Assembly: GCA_963738305.1 (NCBI GenBank)
Contig: CAVTVU010000011.1
Span: forward strand, 62,001-126,000
Reading direction: 5' to 3'
DNA from: JBBRHQ01 sp963738305
Lineage (GTDB): Bacteria; Actinomycetota; Thermoleophilia; Solirubrobacterales; 70-9
DNA: 64,000 nt
In this document: positions 28,405 through 35,994 of the stretch, one piece after another
How positions within the stretch are numbered: the first letter of the stretch is position 1
How the letters are laid out: each line of letters starts with the position of its first letter
Made by a program: the position numbers and the translations under genes
Notes under the pieces: generated by a model
What the model saw: the letters and a program-made list of their open reading frames with translations, nothing else
Told to the model about the DNA's origin: nothing
The model's database searches: none

Positions 28405-29724
28405 ATGGCCACCTACGAGCTGAAGGTTCGCCGCTACCAGCCCGAGTCGGGCAAGGGCCCCTACTGGGAGTCCTTCGAGGTCGATCTCGACCCCACCCTG
28501 AGCGTGCTCGACGGGATCCTCCAAGCCAAGGATCGCGACGACGGCTCGCTCTCGGTGCGCTGCTCCTGCCGGGCTGCGATCTGTGGCTCCTGCGGGATGA
28601 AGATAAACGGCCAGTCCGGCCTAGCCTGCAAAACGCAGATCGGGGATGCACAAAGCGACGCGAACAAATACGCGGCCGCAGCGGGCAACGGGGCGCACCA
28701 GGGTTCGCCGAGCGGCCCCCTGACACGGAAGCCCGATCGCGAGGCTCCCGACGACGATGTTGAGTCCACACCAAGCGGCTCCCGGACGCGGGAGGCCGAT
28801 CGCGGGGCTTCCAGTGATTCAGTGCGCGATCGGGCTGGAGCAGAGGAGGCCGCGCCTATTCTGGTCGAGCCTATGGGGAACATGCCGGTGATCAAGGACC
28901 TGATCACCGACATGGAGTCGACCCACTGGACCAAGATCCGCCGGGTCACTCCCTGGCTCCTGCCGGCAGGCGAGCCGCCCGAGCGCGAGTACGTGGTCGA
29001 GCCGGAGTCGATGATCGACATCACCCAGTCGATGGCCTGCATCCAGTGCGGCGCCTGCGTCTCCTCGTGCCTCTCGATGGAGGCGGACCCCGACTTCATC
29101 GGCCCGGCAGCGCTGGCCAAGGCCTACCGCTTCGTCGGCGATCCGCGCGACGCCGACACGAAAGAGCGCCTCTACGACCTCGCTCAGGACCCGCACGGAA
29201 TCTACGACTGCACCCATTGCTTCTCCTGCATCGACGCCTGCCCCAAGGGCGTGGCGCCGATGGACCAGATCATGCGCCTGCGCCGTCGCGCTGGCGAGCA
29301 GGGGATCAAGGACCAGAACAACGGCCACAACCACGAGTCCGCCTTCGTCAGGATCATCGAGAAGAAGGGGACGCTCGACGAGTCATTGCTGCTGCAGGAG
29401 TCCTACGCCCCCGGCGTCAAGGGCAAGCTGATGCCCAGCGGGGGCGCGATCAAGGGGATGCTGGGTTCGATCCCGACCGCGATCCGCGGGCTCCGCACCG
29501 GCAAGATGCGCTCGCTGCCGAAACTCATCCCGGGCATCCACCCGAAGCTGCCGGAGGGCGCCCAGGACGAGGTGAAGGCAATCTACGCCCACGCCGAGGA
29601 GCACCGGGAGGAGTTCAACATCTACATCAGAGGCGAGGACGAGATCGAGCCCGAGCCCGACGAGCCGACCGACGAGGCGCTCACCGCGGAGGCGGCGGCC
29701 GCTGCCGAAAGCGAGAGCGAGTGA
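28405..29724 (+). CDS. sdhB: Succinate dehydrogenase iron-sulfur subunit with a ~69-residue in-frame insertion
   Basis: The 439-residue protein carries electrons from SdhA through three Fe-S clusters. The [2Fe-2S] ferredoxin-like domain has Cys53, Cys55, Cys60, Cys63 and Cys75; the C-terminal domain has CIQCGACVSSC and CTHCFSCIDACPKG. Residues 82-150 (nt 28648-28854) are extra: normal SdhB passes almost directly from ACKTQIGDA to ILVEPMGNMPVIKDL. The insert is hydrophilic and includes a diverged 21-residue tandem duplication (101-121 and 122-142). A long C-terminal extension ends in Glu/Pro/Ala-rich sequence, as in HdrB-associated SdhB proteins. Confidence 0.92.
   Translation: MATYELKVRRYQPESGKGPYWESFEVDLDPTLSVLDGILQAKDRDDGSLSVRCSCRAAICGSCGMKINGQSGLACKTQIGDAQSDANKYAAAAGNGAHQGSPSGPLTRKPDREAPDDDVESTPSGSRTREADRGASSDSVRDRAGAEEAAPILVEPMGNMPVIKDLITDMESTHWTKIRRVTPWLLPAGEPPEREYVVEPESMIDITQSMACIQCGACVSSCLSMEADPDFIGPAALAKAYRFVGDPRDADTKERLYDLAQDPHGIYDCTHCFSCIDACPKGVAPMDQIMRLRRRAGEQGIKDQNNGHNHESAFVRIIEKKGTLDESLLLQESYAPGVKGKLMPSGGAIKGMLGSIPTAIRGLRTGKMRSLPKLIPGIHPKLPEGAQDEVKAIYAHAEEHREEFNIYIRGEDEIEPEPDEPTDEALTAEAAAAAESESE
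28648..28854 (+). repeat. In-frame insertion in sdhB with two diverged 63-bp tandem units
   Basis: Units 28705-28767 and 28768-28830 encode SPSGPLTRKPDREAPDDDVE-S and TPSGSRTREADRGASSDSVR-D. About half of residues match, and the DNA keeps shared words such as CGATCGCG. No stop arises in the frame. It resembles a protein-tolerated repeat insertion, as known for palindromic elements in Rickettsia, but I know no named element of this sequence. Confidence 0.6.
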
Positions 29725-30632
29725 GCGAGAAGATCAAGGTTGCCTACTGGCCCGGCTGCGTCTCGCGGGGCTTCACCACCGAGCTGCACGGCTCGATGGC
29801 GCTGGTAGCCGAACAGCTGGGGATCGAGCTGGTGACCCTCGACCGGGCCAACTGTTGCGGCGCCGGAGTGATCGCCGAGCACAACCAGGAGCTGGCCGAC
29901 ACGCTCAACGCCCGCACCTTCGCCCTCGCCCAGCAGACCGGGCTCTCGATGATGAACATCTGCTCCACCTGCCAGGGCGCCCAGTCGGAGTGCCAGCAGC
30001 GCCTCGACGCCGACTCCGCCTACCGGGCCCACATCAACGAGGCCCTCTCCGGCCAGGGGCTCTCCTACGAAAAGGACAAGGGCGGCTTCACCAACAAGAA
30101 CTTCCTCTGGCTGCTGGTCGAGGACTACGGCCTCGAACGCCTCGCCGAGCAGGTCAAGCGCCCACTCTCCGGCCTGCGGGTCGGCCCCTTCTACGGCTGC
30201 TATGTGGTCCGGCCGAGGCCGCGCCTCGGCTACGACGAGCATCCCGATCGCGACGTCTACCTGGAGAGGGTGATCACGGCCCTCGGCGGCGAGGTGGTCG
30301 ACTACGACGGGGCACGCAAGTGCTGCGGCTTCCCGGTGATCACGATGAACAAGGAGACCTCGCTGCGACAGGCCGGCACCCACGTCGGCGACGCCCTCGA
30401 CGCGGGCGCCGACTGCCTCGTCACCCCCTGCCCCCTCTGCCACCTCAACCTCGACATGCAGCAGCCCGAGGCGGCCAAGATCGTCAACCGGGACCTCGGC
30501 CTCGCAGTGCTCCATCTCCCCCAGCTGGTCGGCCTCGCCCTGGGCGCCGAGCCGAAGCAGCTCGGGATGGAGCGTCACATCGCCTCCACCGGCTGGGTCG
30601 AGGAGCGCCTCGCCGCCGGCGCACCGGCGTGA
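29721..30632 (+). CDS. HdrB/SdhE-like CCG-domain subunit of succinate dehydrogenase
   Basis: The 303-residue protein carries two cysteine-rich CCG domains like heterodisulfide reductase subunit B: RANCCGAGVIAEH with ICSTCQGAQSEC, then GCYVVRP and KCCGFPVITMNKE with TPCPLCHLNLDM. In SdhABE-type complexes such a subunit replaces the haem-binding membrane anchors and associates with the membrane peripherally. The GTG start overlaps the sdhB stop (GTGA), so the operon sdhA-sdhB-hdrB-like is tightly coupled. The electron acceptor is probably a quinone but cannot be proved here. Confidence 0.88.
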   Translation: MSEKIKVAYWPGCVSRGFTTELHGSMALVAEQLGIELVTLDRANCCGAGVIAEHNQELADTLNARTFALAQQTGLSMMNICSTCQGAQSECQQRLDADSAYRAHINEALSGQGLSYEKDKGGFTNKNFLWLLVEDYGLERLAEQVKRPLSGLRVGPFYGCYVVRPRPRLGYDEHPDRDVYLERVITALGGEVVDYDGARKCCGFPVITMNKETSLRQAGTHVGDALDAGADCLVTPCPLCHLNLDMQQPEAAKIVNRDLGLAVLHLPQLVGLALGAEPKQLGMERHIASTGWVEERLAAGAPA

Positions 30633-30727
30633 GCGAGGCCGGCGCCGACCCCTACGACGCCCACCGCTCGATCGAGAAGATCAACTGGAGCCGCCGCGGC
30701 GGACGCTTGGAGCCAAGCGGCGCCTGA
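30629..30727 (+). CDS. Possible 32-residue peptide at the end of the sdh operon
   Basis: A GTG overlapping the upstream stop (GTGA) opens a short frame encoding MSEAGADPYDAHRSIEKINW then SRRGGRLEPSGA. The coupling and the sensible amino-acid composition favour a real gene. Against it, the last 47 bp overlap the end of the convergent antiporter gene. No family recognised. Confidence 0.4.
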   Translation: MSEAGADPYDAHRSIEKINWSRRGGRLEPSGA

Positions 30728-31892
30728 TCCAGCCTGCGCCGACGGTGTCGGTCAGCCCGTGGGCGACGATCGAGGCGAGGATGGTGAAGGCGGCGACGTC
30801 GAAGATCAGCTCCCGCGAACCGGCCTCGGAGTTGAGCACCAGGAGGGCGAACAGCATCGAAGCCACGCCCTTGGGCCCGAACCAGGCGATGAACAGCTTC
30901 ATCGGGGTCGGCATCCGCTCGCGCAGAAAGGAGAGCATCACCGCCGCCGGGCGGGCGATCAACAGCGCCGCGACGATGAACAGAACAAGCACCCAGATGT
31001 CGCGGTCGTAGCCGGTGGCGACGATCAGCGCCCCGAAGGCAAAAAAGGTGATCACCTGAAATATCGCGCTGACGTTCTCGGAGAACTCAACGAAAGCCTC
31101 GGGCACTTCGCGCTCTGCCGCGCCCATGGCGATCCCGGCGACGAAGGCTGCGATCAGCCCGTTGCCGATCGTCACATCGGCGAGGCCGAAGGCAAGGAGG
31201 GCAAAGCCGATCGCGTAAATGCCTTCATAGCGTGAGGTCAGCCCCCCTCCCGGGAGATGGCGATGAACGCGTCCGCCGACCGCGCCGACCGCGATCCCAA
31301 CCAGGGCCCCGAAGGCAGCCTCGCCAAGCAGTTGCGCGCCCTGGCTGGCGGCATCACCCCCAGGAGAGGCGAGAACCAGGAAGAAGAGGACAAACGGCAA
31401 CGCCAGTCCGTCGTTCAGCCCGGATTCGAGATTGAGCGTGTGTCGGACGCCCGCGGGCACATCGGTGGAGGTCACGACCGAGGAGGTCACCACGGGGTCT
31501 GTCGGAGTCAAAACGGCCGCCAAGAGGAAGGCCTCGGCCCAGTTGATCGAGGGGAACAGGGTCTTGGCCGCGAGCGCCAGCAGCACCAGGGTGATCGGCA
31601 TCGCGATGACGATCGCGCGCGCCACGGGGGACCAATGGCGGGACAACAGCTCTCGCTCGACCAGCATCCCGTCTGAGAACAGGGTGAGGATCAGAGCCAC
31701 CTCGACGAGGTGCACGATCGCCTCGTCGCTGGCGTCGACCCTGACCACATCCGCCTCGGCCATGACGATTCCGAGTGCGACCGAGAGCACCGAGATCGAG
31801 AGGACGGTTCCCCGCATCAACCCGGAGAGCCCCGCGGCGACCGCGAGCAACCCGCCGAAGACCAGCATCGCGTCGCCGAACCCGATCTCCAT
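30681..31892 (-). CDS. Sodium/proton antiporter, CPA1/NhaP type
   Basis: The 403-residue membrane protein has about twelve hydrophobic segments. The ion-translocation region is visible as AVLTPTDPVVTSSVV and the ESGLNDGLALPFVLFF segment with the conserved Asn-Asp, which identify the CPA1 family that exchanges Na+ or K+ for H+. I start at the ATG at 31890-31892 (MEIGFGDAMLVFGGLLAVAA), directly before the first membrane helix. No regulator is adjacent. Confidence 0.9.
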   Translation of the reverse strand: MEIGFGDAMLVFGGLLAVAAGLSGLMRGTVLSISVLSVALGIVMAEADVVRVDASDEAIVHLVEVALILTLFSDGMLVERELLSRHWSPVARAIVIAMPITLVLLALAAKTLFPSINWAEAFLLAAVLTPTDPVVTSSVVTSTDVPAGVRHTLNLESGLNDGLALPFVLFFLVLASPGGDAASQGAQLLGEAAFGALVGIAVGAVGGRVHRHLPGGGLTSRYEGIYAIGFALLAFGLADVTIGNGLIAAFVAGIAMGAAEREVPEAFVEFSENVSAIFQVITFFAFGALIVATGYDRDIWVLVLFIVAALLIARPAAVMLSFLRERMPTPMKLFIAWFGPKGVASMLFALLVLNSEAGSRELIFDVAAFTILASIVAHGLTDTVGAGWIRRRLAPSVRRGGSS

Positions 31893-32005
31893 GGGAGGGC
31901 TTATACCTGCTGGCGACGACCCCTCGGGCGGTCGCAAATCACTTGCGGCGCCTTCGCCGCCTTACATGCACGTGCCGCCGCTAACACCGGGGCGGCATCC
32001 AGAAA

Positions 32006-33043
32006 CTATCCCGCGCCGCGGATCAGCCCGCGCTCGACGAGCAGCTCGGCGACCTGGACGGCGTTCGTCGCCGCGCCCTTGCGGAGGTTGTCGCCCACCA
32101 CCCACAGGTTGAGGCAGCGCTCGTGGCCGGGGTCGCGGCGAATGCGGCCGACCAGCACCTCGTCGTGCCCGGTCGCGTCGATCGCCATCGGGTAGCGGCC
32201 CGCGGCCGGGTCGTCGACGACGACGACGCCGGGGGCGTCGCGCAGGAGCTCGCGGCAGTCGTCGGGAGAGAGGTCCTCCCGGGTCTGCACATTGAGCGAC
32301 TCCGAGTGGGCGCCGATCACCGGCACCCGGGCGCAGGTGGCGGAGATACCCACCTCCTCGCCGACGCCAAGGATCTTCCGGCTCTCGGCCATCACCTTGC
32401 GCTCCTCGGTGGTGTAGTCGTCGCCCTCGGAGAAGGTCTCGACCTGGGGCAGCACGTTGAAGGCGATCTGGTGCGGGTATACCTCGGCCTTCGGCGCCCG
32501 CCCCTCCAAGACATCGGCGGTCTGCGTGCGCAGCTCCTCGATCGCCCTCCGCCCCGTCCCGGAGACGGACTGGTAACTGGAGAGGATCAGCCGCTCCAGG
32601 CCGGCGGCACGGTGGATCGGCGCGAGCGCGACCAGCGCCTGCATCGCGGTGCAGTTCGGGTTGGCGACGATGCCACCGTGGCCGTCGAGCGCCTCGGGGT
32701 TCACCTCGGCGACGACCAGGGGGACGTCCTCGTGCATGCGCCAGTAGCTGGTGTTGTCGACGACCACCGCCCCCGCCTCGACCAGCCGCGGCGCCCACTC
32801 GGCGCTGACCTTCCCCCCGGCCGAGGATAGGACGAGGTCGAGGCCGGCGATCGACTCCTCGCTGAGCGGGCGGCACTCGAGCAGCTGGCCGTTCCACTCG
32901 ATCTGCTTCCCGGCCGACCGCTCCGAGGCGAATGGGACCACCTCGCCGGCCGGGAATTCGCGCTCGGCGAGCACCTCGAGGATCGTCGCGCCGACCACTC
33001 CCGTCGAGCCGAGGACCCCGACCCTGTATCCATCGGAGGACAT
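32006..33043 (-). CDS. asd: Aspartate-semialdehyde dehydrogenase
   Basis: The 345-residue enzyme reduces aspartyl phosphate to aspartate semialdehyde, the second step toward lysine, threonine and methionine. NADP-binding start YRVGVLGSTGVVGATILEVL; catalytic Cys131 in VANPNCTAMQ; SSYQSVSGTGRRAIEEL; and the substrate-binding RVPVIGAHSESLNVQTRED. The start is the ATG at 33041-33043, immediately before the Rossmann strand. Its pathway partner lysC lies 0.9 kb away on the same strand, separated by an oppositely oriented DUF427 gene. Confidence 0.96.
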   Translation of the reverse strand: MSSDGYRVGVLGSTGVVGATILEVLAEREFPAGEVVPFASERSAGKQIEWNGQLLECRPLSEESIAGLDLVLSSAGGKVSAEWAPRLVEAGAVVVDNTSYWRMHEDVPLVVAEVNPEALDGHGGIVANPNCTAMQALVALAPIHRAAGLERLILSSYQSVSGTGRRAIEELRTQTADVLEGRAPKAEVYPHQIAFNVLPQVETFSEGDDYTTEERKVMAESRKILGVGEEVGISATCARVPVIGAHSESLNVQTREDLSPDDCRELLRDAPGVVVVDDPAAGRYPMAIDATGHDEVLVGRIRRDPGHERCLNLWVVGDNLRKGAATNAVQVAELLVERGLIRGAG

Positions 33044-33071
33044 CGTCCGATCAGTATGACTGGAGGGCTTC

Positions 33072-33935
33072 ATGACGCTCACCGTGGGCAGCGGCCCGTT
33101 CGGCCACCGCCCGGCCGGCAGCTTCAACGTCGAAATTCCCTCGCGGGAGCGCCTGCTCTTCGTGGAGCCGTCGCGCCGCTGGATCCGCGGAGTCCGCGCG
33201 GGTGAGACGGTGGTCGACAGCCGCTCTGCGCGCGTCGTCTATGAGCAGGGCAGGCTTCCGATCTACTTCTTCGGGCCTGACGACGTCCGGGGCGATCTCC
33301 TCTCCCCCTCCGAGCACCGCAGCATCTCGCGGATCCTCGGGGAGGCGAGCTGGTTCGACCTGCGGGTCGGCGAGGACTTCGTCGAGCGCGCCGCGTGGAG
33401 CTTCCCCGAGCCGCCCCCCGGCGCCGAGGAGGTGGCGGGGCTGATCGCCTTCGCCTGGGATGCGCTCGACGGGTGGTTCGAGGAGGATGAGGAGCTGATC
33501 GTCCACCTGCGAGACCCCTACCACCGGATCGACGTGATGCCGACTTCGCGGCACCTGCGGGTCAGCCTGGACGGCGAGCTCCTGGCGGAGACCCGCCGCG
33601 CGATGGTGCTGTACGAGACCGGCCTGCCGCCGCGCTGGTACATCCCGCGCGAGGACGTCTCCGAGGAGCTGACCTCGCCCAGCGACCACCGCACCGGCTG
33701 CGCGTACAAGGGTTTCGCCTCCTACCTGACCGTGCAGGTCGGCGACCGCCAGGAGGAGAACCTGGTCTGGACCTATCCCGACCCGCGGAACGAGGTCGTC
33801 GCGATCCGGGACTACCTCTGCTTCTTCGACGAGCGGGTCGACACCGAGATCGACGGCGAGCTCCAGGAGCGCCCGCTCACTCCGTGGTCGCCGGACTGGC
33901 GCGACCCCAGCCCGGAGGAGGCGAGCGCCGCCTAG
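33072..33935 (+). CDS. Protein with two DUF427 domains
   Basis: The 287-residue product contains two copies of the DUF427 beta-barrel: residues about 30-120 (RWIRGVRAGETVVDSRSARV, YFFGPDDVRGDLLSPSEHRS) and about 150-255 (RHLRVSLDGELLAETRRAMV, YIPREDVSEELTSPSDHRTG, CAYKGFASYLTV). The family is common in actinobacteria; its biochemical function is not established. It sits alone between asd and lysC, on the opposite strand, with only 28 bp to asd. Confidence 0.88.
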   Translation: MTLTVGSGPFGHRPAGSFNVEIPSRERLLFVEPSRRWIRGVRAGETVVDSRSARVVYEQGRLPIYFFGPDDVRGDLLSPSEHRSISRILGEASWFDLRVGEDFVERAAWSFPEPPPGAEEVAGLIAFAWDALDGWFEEDEELIVHLRDPYHRIDVMPTSRHLRVSLDGELLAETRRAMVLYETGLPPRWYIPREDVSEELTSPSDHRTGCAYKGFASYLTVQVGDRQEENLVWTYPDPRNEVVAIRDYLCFFDERVDTEIDGELQERPLTPWSPDWRDPSPEEASAA

Positions 33936-33955
33936 AAGCCAAGCGCCGCCTGGAT

Positions 33956-35245
33956 CTAGGAGCTGACCGTCGGCCGGTGCTGGCTGCCGGTCGGGTCTTC
34001 CTCGCGGACCGCGTCGGCGCCCAGCTCGAAGGCCTGATGAAGTGCCCGCACTGCGTCCGGCACCCGGTCGGCGTCGATCACGCAGGAGATCTTGATCGGC
34101 GAGGTGGAGATCATCTCGATGTTGATCTCGGACTGCCCCAGCGTCTCGAAGACCTTGGCGGCGACGCCGGGGTGGCTGCGCATCCCGGCCCCGACAATCG
34201 ACACCTTGCCGATCCGGTCGTCACGCTCGATCGCCGCGCTCACCCCGCCCAGCGCTTCGATCGTCTCCAGCGCGGTCTCCAGATCGCTCCGCTCGACCGT
34301 GAAGGAGAGGTCGGCCAGCGCGTCCTCGGAGACCGGCTCGTTCTGGATGATCATGTCGACGTTGACGTTGGCCTCGGCCAGGGCACCGAAGATCCGCCCG
34401 GCGACTCCCGGCTCGTCGCGGACCCCGGAGAGCGTCACGCGCGCCTCGGCGTCCGAATGGGTCACGGCTGTCACCAGCGGTCGCTCCATCGTTTCCTCCT
34501 CGGGAAGGACGAGGGTACCTGGGCCGTCCTCGAAGCTGCTGCGGCAATGGATGCGGACCCCGTGGTTCCGCGCATACTCGACCGAGCGAAGCTGCAGCAC
34601 CTTTGCCCCCGAAGCCGACATCTCCAGCATCTCCTCGTAGGAGACCATCGGCAGCTTGCGTGCCTCGGGCACGATCCGGGGATCGGCGCTGAAGACGCCG
34701 CGCACATCGGTGTAGATCTGGCACTCCCGCGCCCCCAACGCCGCCGCCAGGGCGCTCGCGGTCGTGTCCGAGCCCCCGCGGCCGAGAGTGGTGACGTCGT
34801 GGCTGTCGGTGGAGACCCCCTGGAAGCCGGCGACGAGGACGATCCTGTCCTGCTCCAGCGCCTCGCGGATGCGGTCGGCGCGGACGTCGATGATCCTTGC
34901 CTTGGTGTGGGAGGAGTCGGTGACGATCCCCGCCTGCGAGCCGGTCAGCGAGATCGCCTCGTGGCCCATGTCGCGGATCGCCATCGCGCACAGCGCACAG
35001 GAGATCCTCTCCCCGGTGGAGAGCAGCATGTCCATCTCGCGCGGGTCCGGGTGCTCGGAGATCTCCAGCGCCATCTCGGTCAGCTCGTCGGTGGTCGAGC
35101 CCCGAGCCGAGAGCACGGCGACGACGTGGCTGCCCGCCTCACGTGCGGCGACGACCCTCGCCGCGGCGCGCTTCAGCTCGGCGGCGCCGGCGACCGAGGT
35201 GCCGCCGAACTTCATCACCACGATGTCCGTCTGGGCGCCTTCCAT
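33956..35245 (-). CDS. lysC: Aspartate kinase
   Basis: The 429-residue enzyme phosphorylates aspartate. Kinase domain features: VMKFGGTSVAG at the N-terminus, LSTGERISCALCAMAI, GFQGVSTDSHDVTTLGRGGSDTTASA. Two ACT domains follow (AEARVTLSGVRDEPGVAGRI and GKVSIVGAGMRSHPGVAAKV), which normally mediate feedback inhibition by lysine or threonine. The ATG at 35243-35245 precedes the conserved IVVMKFGG strand; a longer upstream frame lacks family similarity. No lysine riboswitch is apparent upstream. Confidence 0.96.
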   Translation of the reverse strand: MEGAQTDIVVMKFGGTSVAGAAELKRAAARVVAAREAGSHVVAVLSARGSTTDELTEMALEISEHPDPREMDMLLSTGERISCALCAMAIRDMGHEAISLTGSQAGIVTDSSHTKARIIDVRADRIREALEQDRIVLVAGFQGVSTDSHDVTTLGRGGSDTTASALAAALGARECQIYTDVRGVFSADPRIVPEARKLPMVSYEEMLEMSASGAKVLQLRSVEYARNHGVRIHCRSSFEDGPGTLVLPEEETMERPLVTAVTHSDAEARVTLSGVRDEPGVAGRIFGALAEANVNVDMIIQNEPVSEDALADLSFTVERSDLETALETIEALGGVSAAIERDDRIGKVSIVGAGMRSHPGVAAKVFETLGQSEINIEMISTSPIKISCVIDADRVPDAVRALHQAFELGADAVREEDPTGSQHRPTVSS

Positions 35246-35392
35246 CGAGCGTCTGAGAATACGCACGCCGCGGGAGGGGAGCGGCGCCGACCCATCTCTG
35301 TGGGGCCCGACTGACGCCGAGCTGGCAATAGCGGCCACATACGGTGCGAAATCGCCAACTCGGCGATCTGTGTGACCGGAATCACGCTCGTC

Positions 35393-35413
35393 GATATATC
35401 TACTTGATATATC
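35393..35413. promoter_or_regulatory. Repeated GATATATC boxes upstream of padR
   Basis: The self-complementary octamer GATATATC occurs at 35393-35400 and 35406-35413, 13 bp apart, in an otherwise GC-rich region. It lies just before the padR start (35425). It may contain the -10 element and be an autoregulatory operator. Confidence 0.55.
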
Positions 35414-35424
35414 TGAGCCGGCCC

Positions 35425-35994
35425 GTGTCATCGAACGATTCAACATCCACCAGTCGCCTCAGCCCTACCGCCTACGTGATCCTCGGGATGCTGGAGGCCG
35501 AGGCGCGGTCGGGGTATGAGATCAAGGCACAGGTAGAGGACTCGACCCGCTTCTTCTGGGCGGCCAGCTACGGGCAGATCTATCCCGAGCTGAAGCGGCT
35601 CGAGAGCGCTGGGCTGATCGAGGGCACCGACTCGCCCCAGGGCGGGCGCAAGCGGACCATCTACGAGGTGACCGCGGCCGGGCGGTCGGAGCTGCGCGAC
35701 TGGCTGCGCACCCCGCCCGAGACGTTCGAGCTGCGCGACGAAGGGCTGCTGAAGCTCTTCTTCTCCGGCGCCGCCTCCCCCGAGGACGCCGCCCGAACCC
35801 TGCGGGCGATGCGCGACCAGCACCTGGCAACGCTGGAGCGGCTGGGCGAGATCGAGCCGAGGGCGGCAGCCAAGGGTGGCTACTCCCTGACCGTGCTGCG
35901 CTTCGGGATCGAGTACCACGGGTGGCTCGCCGAGGCCTGCGAGCGCATCGAGCGGGAGGTCCTCTCGCGGAGCCCGGAGGAGGTGAGGAGCTGA
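35425..35994 (+). CDS. PadR family transcriptional regulator
   Basis: The 189-residue protein (from GTG 35425) has the PadR winged helix: SPTAYVILGMLEAEARSGYE, then YGQIYPELKRLESAGLIEGT and GRKRTIYEVTAAGRSELRDW, followed by the helical C-terminal dimer domain YHGWLAEACERIEREVLSRS. An upstream ATG at 35344 is possible but would begin before the GATATATC boxes. The stop overlaps the start of the MMPL transporter (TGATG), so it is likely the repressor of that pump and of itself. Confidence 0.9.
   Translation: MSSNDSTSTSRLSPTAYVILGMLEAEARSGYEIKAQVEDSTRFFWAASYGQIYPELKRLESAGLIEGTDSPQGGRKRTIYEVTAAGRSELRDWLRTPPETFELRDEGLLKLFFSGAASPEDAARTLRAMRDQHLATLERLGEIEPRAAAKGGYSLTVLRFGIEYHGWLAEACERIEREVLSRSPEEVRS

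Noticed and set aside
33956..35424. Lysine riboswitch before lysC
   Set aside because: The leader upstream of 35245 shows no recognisable conserved core, and it is short.
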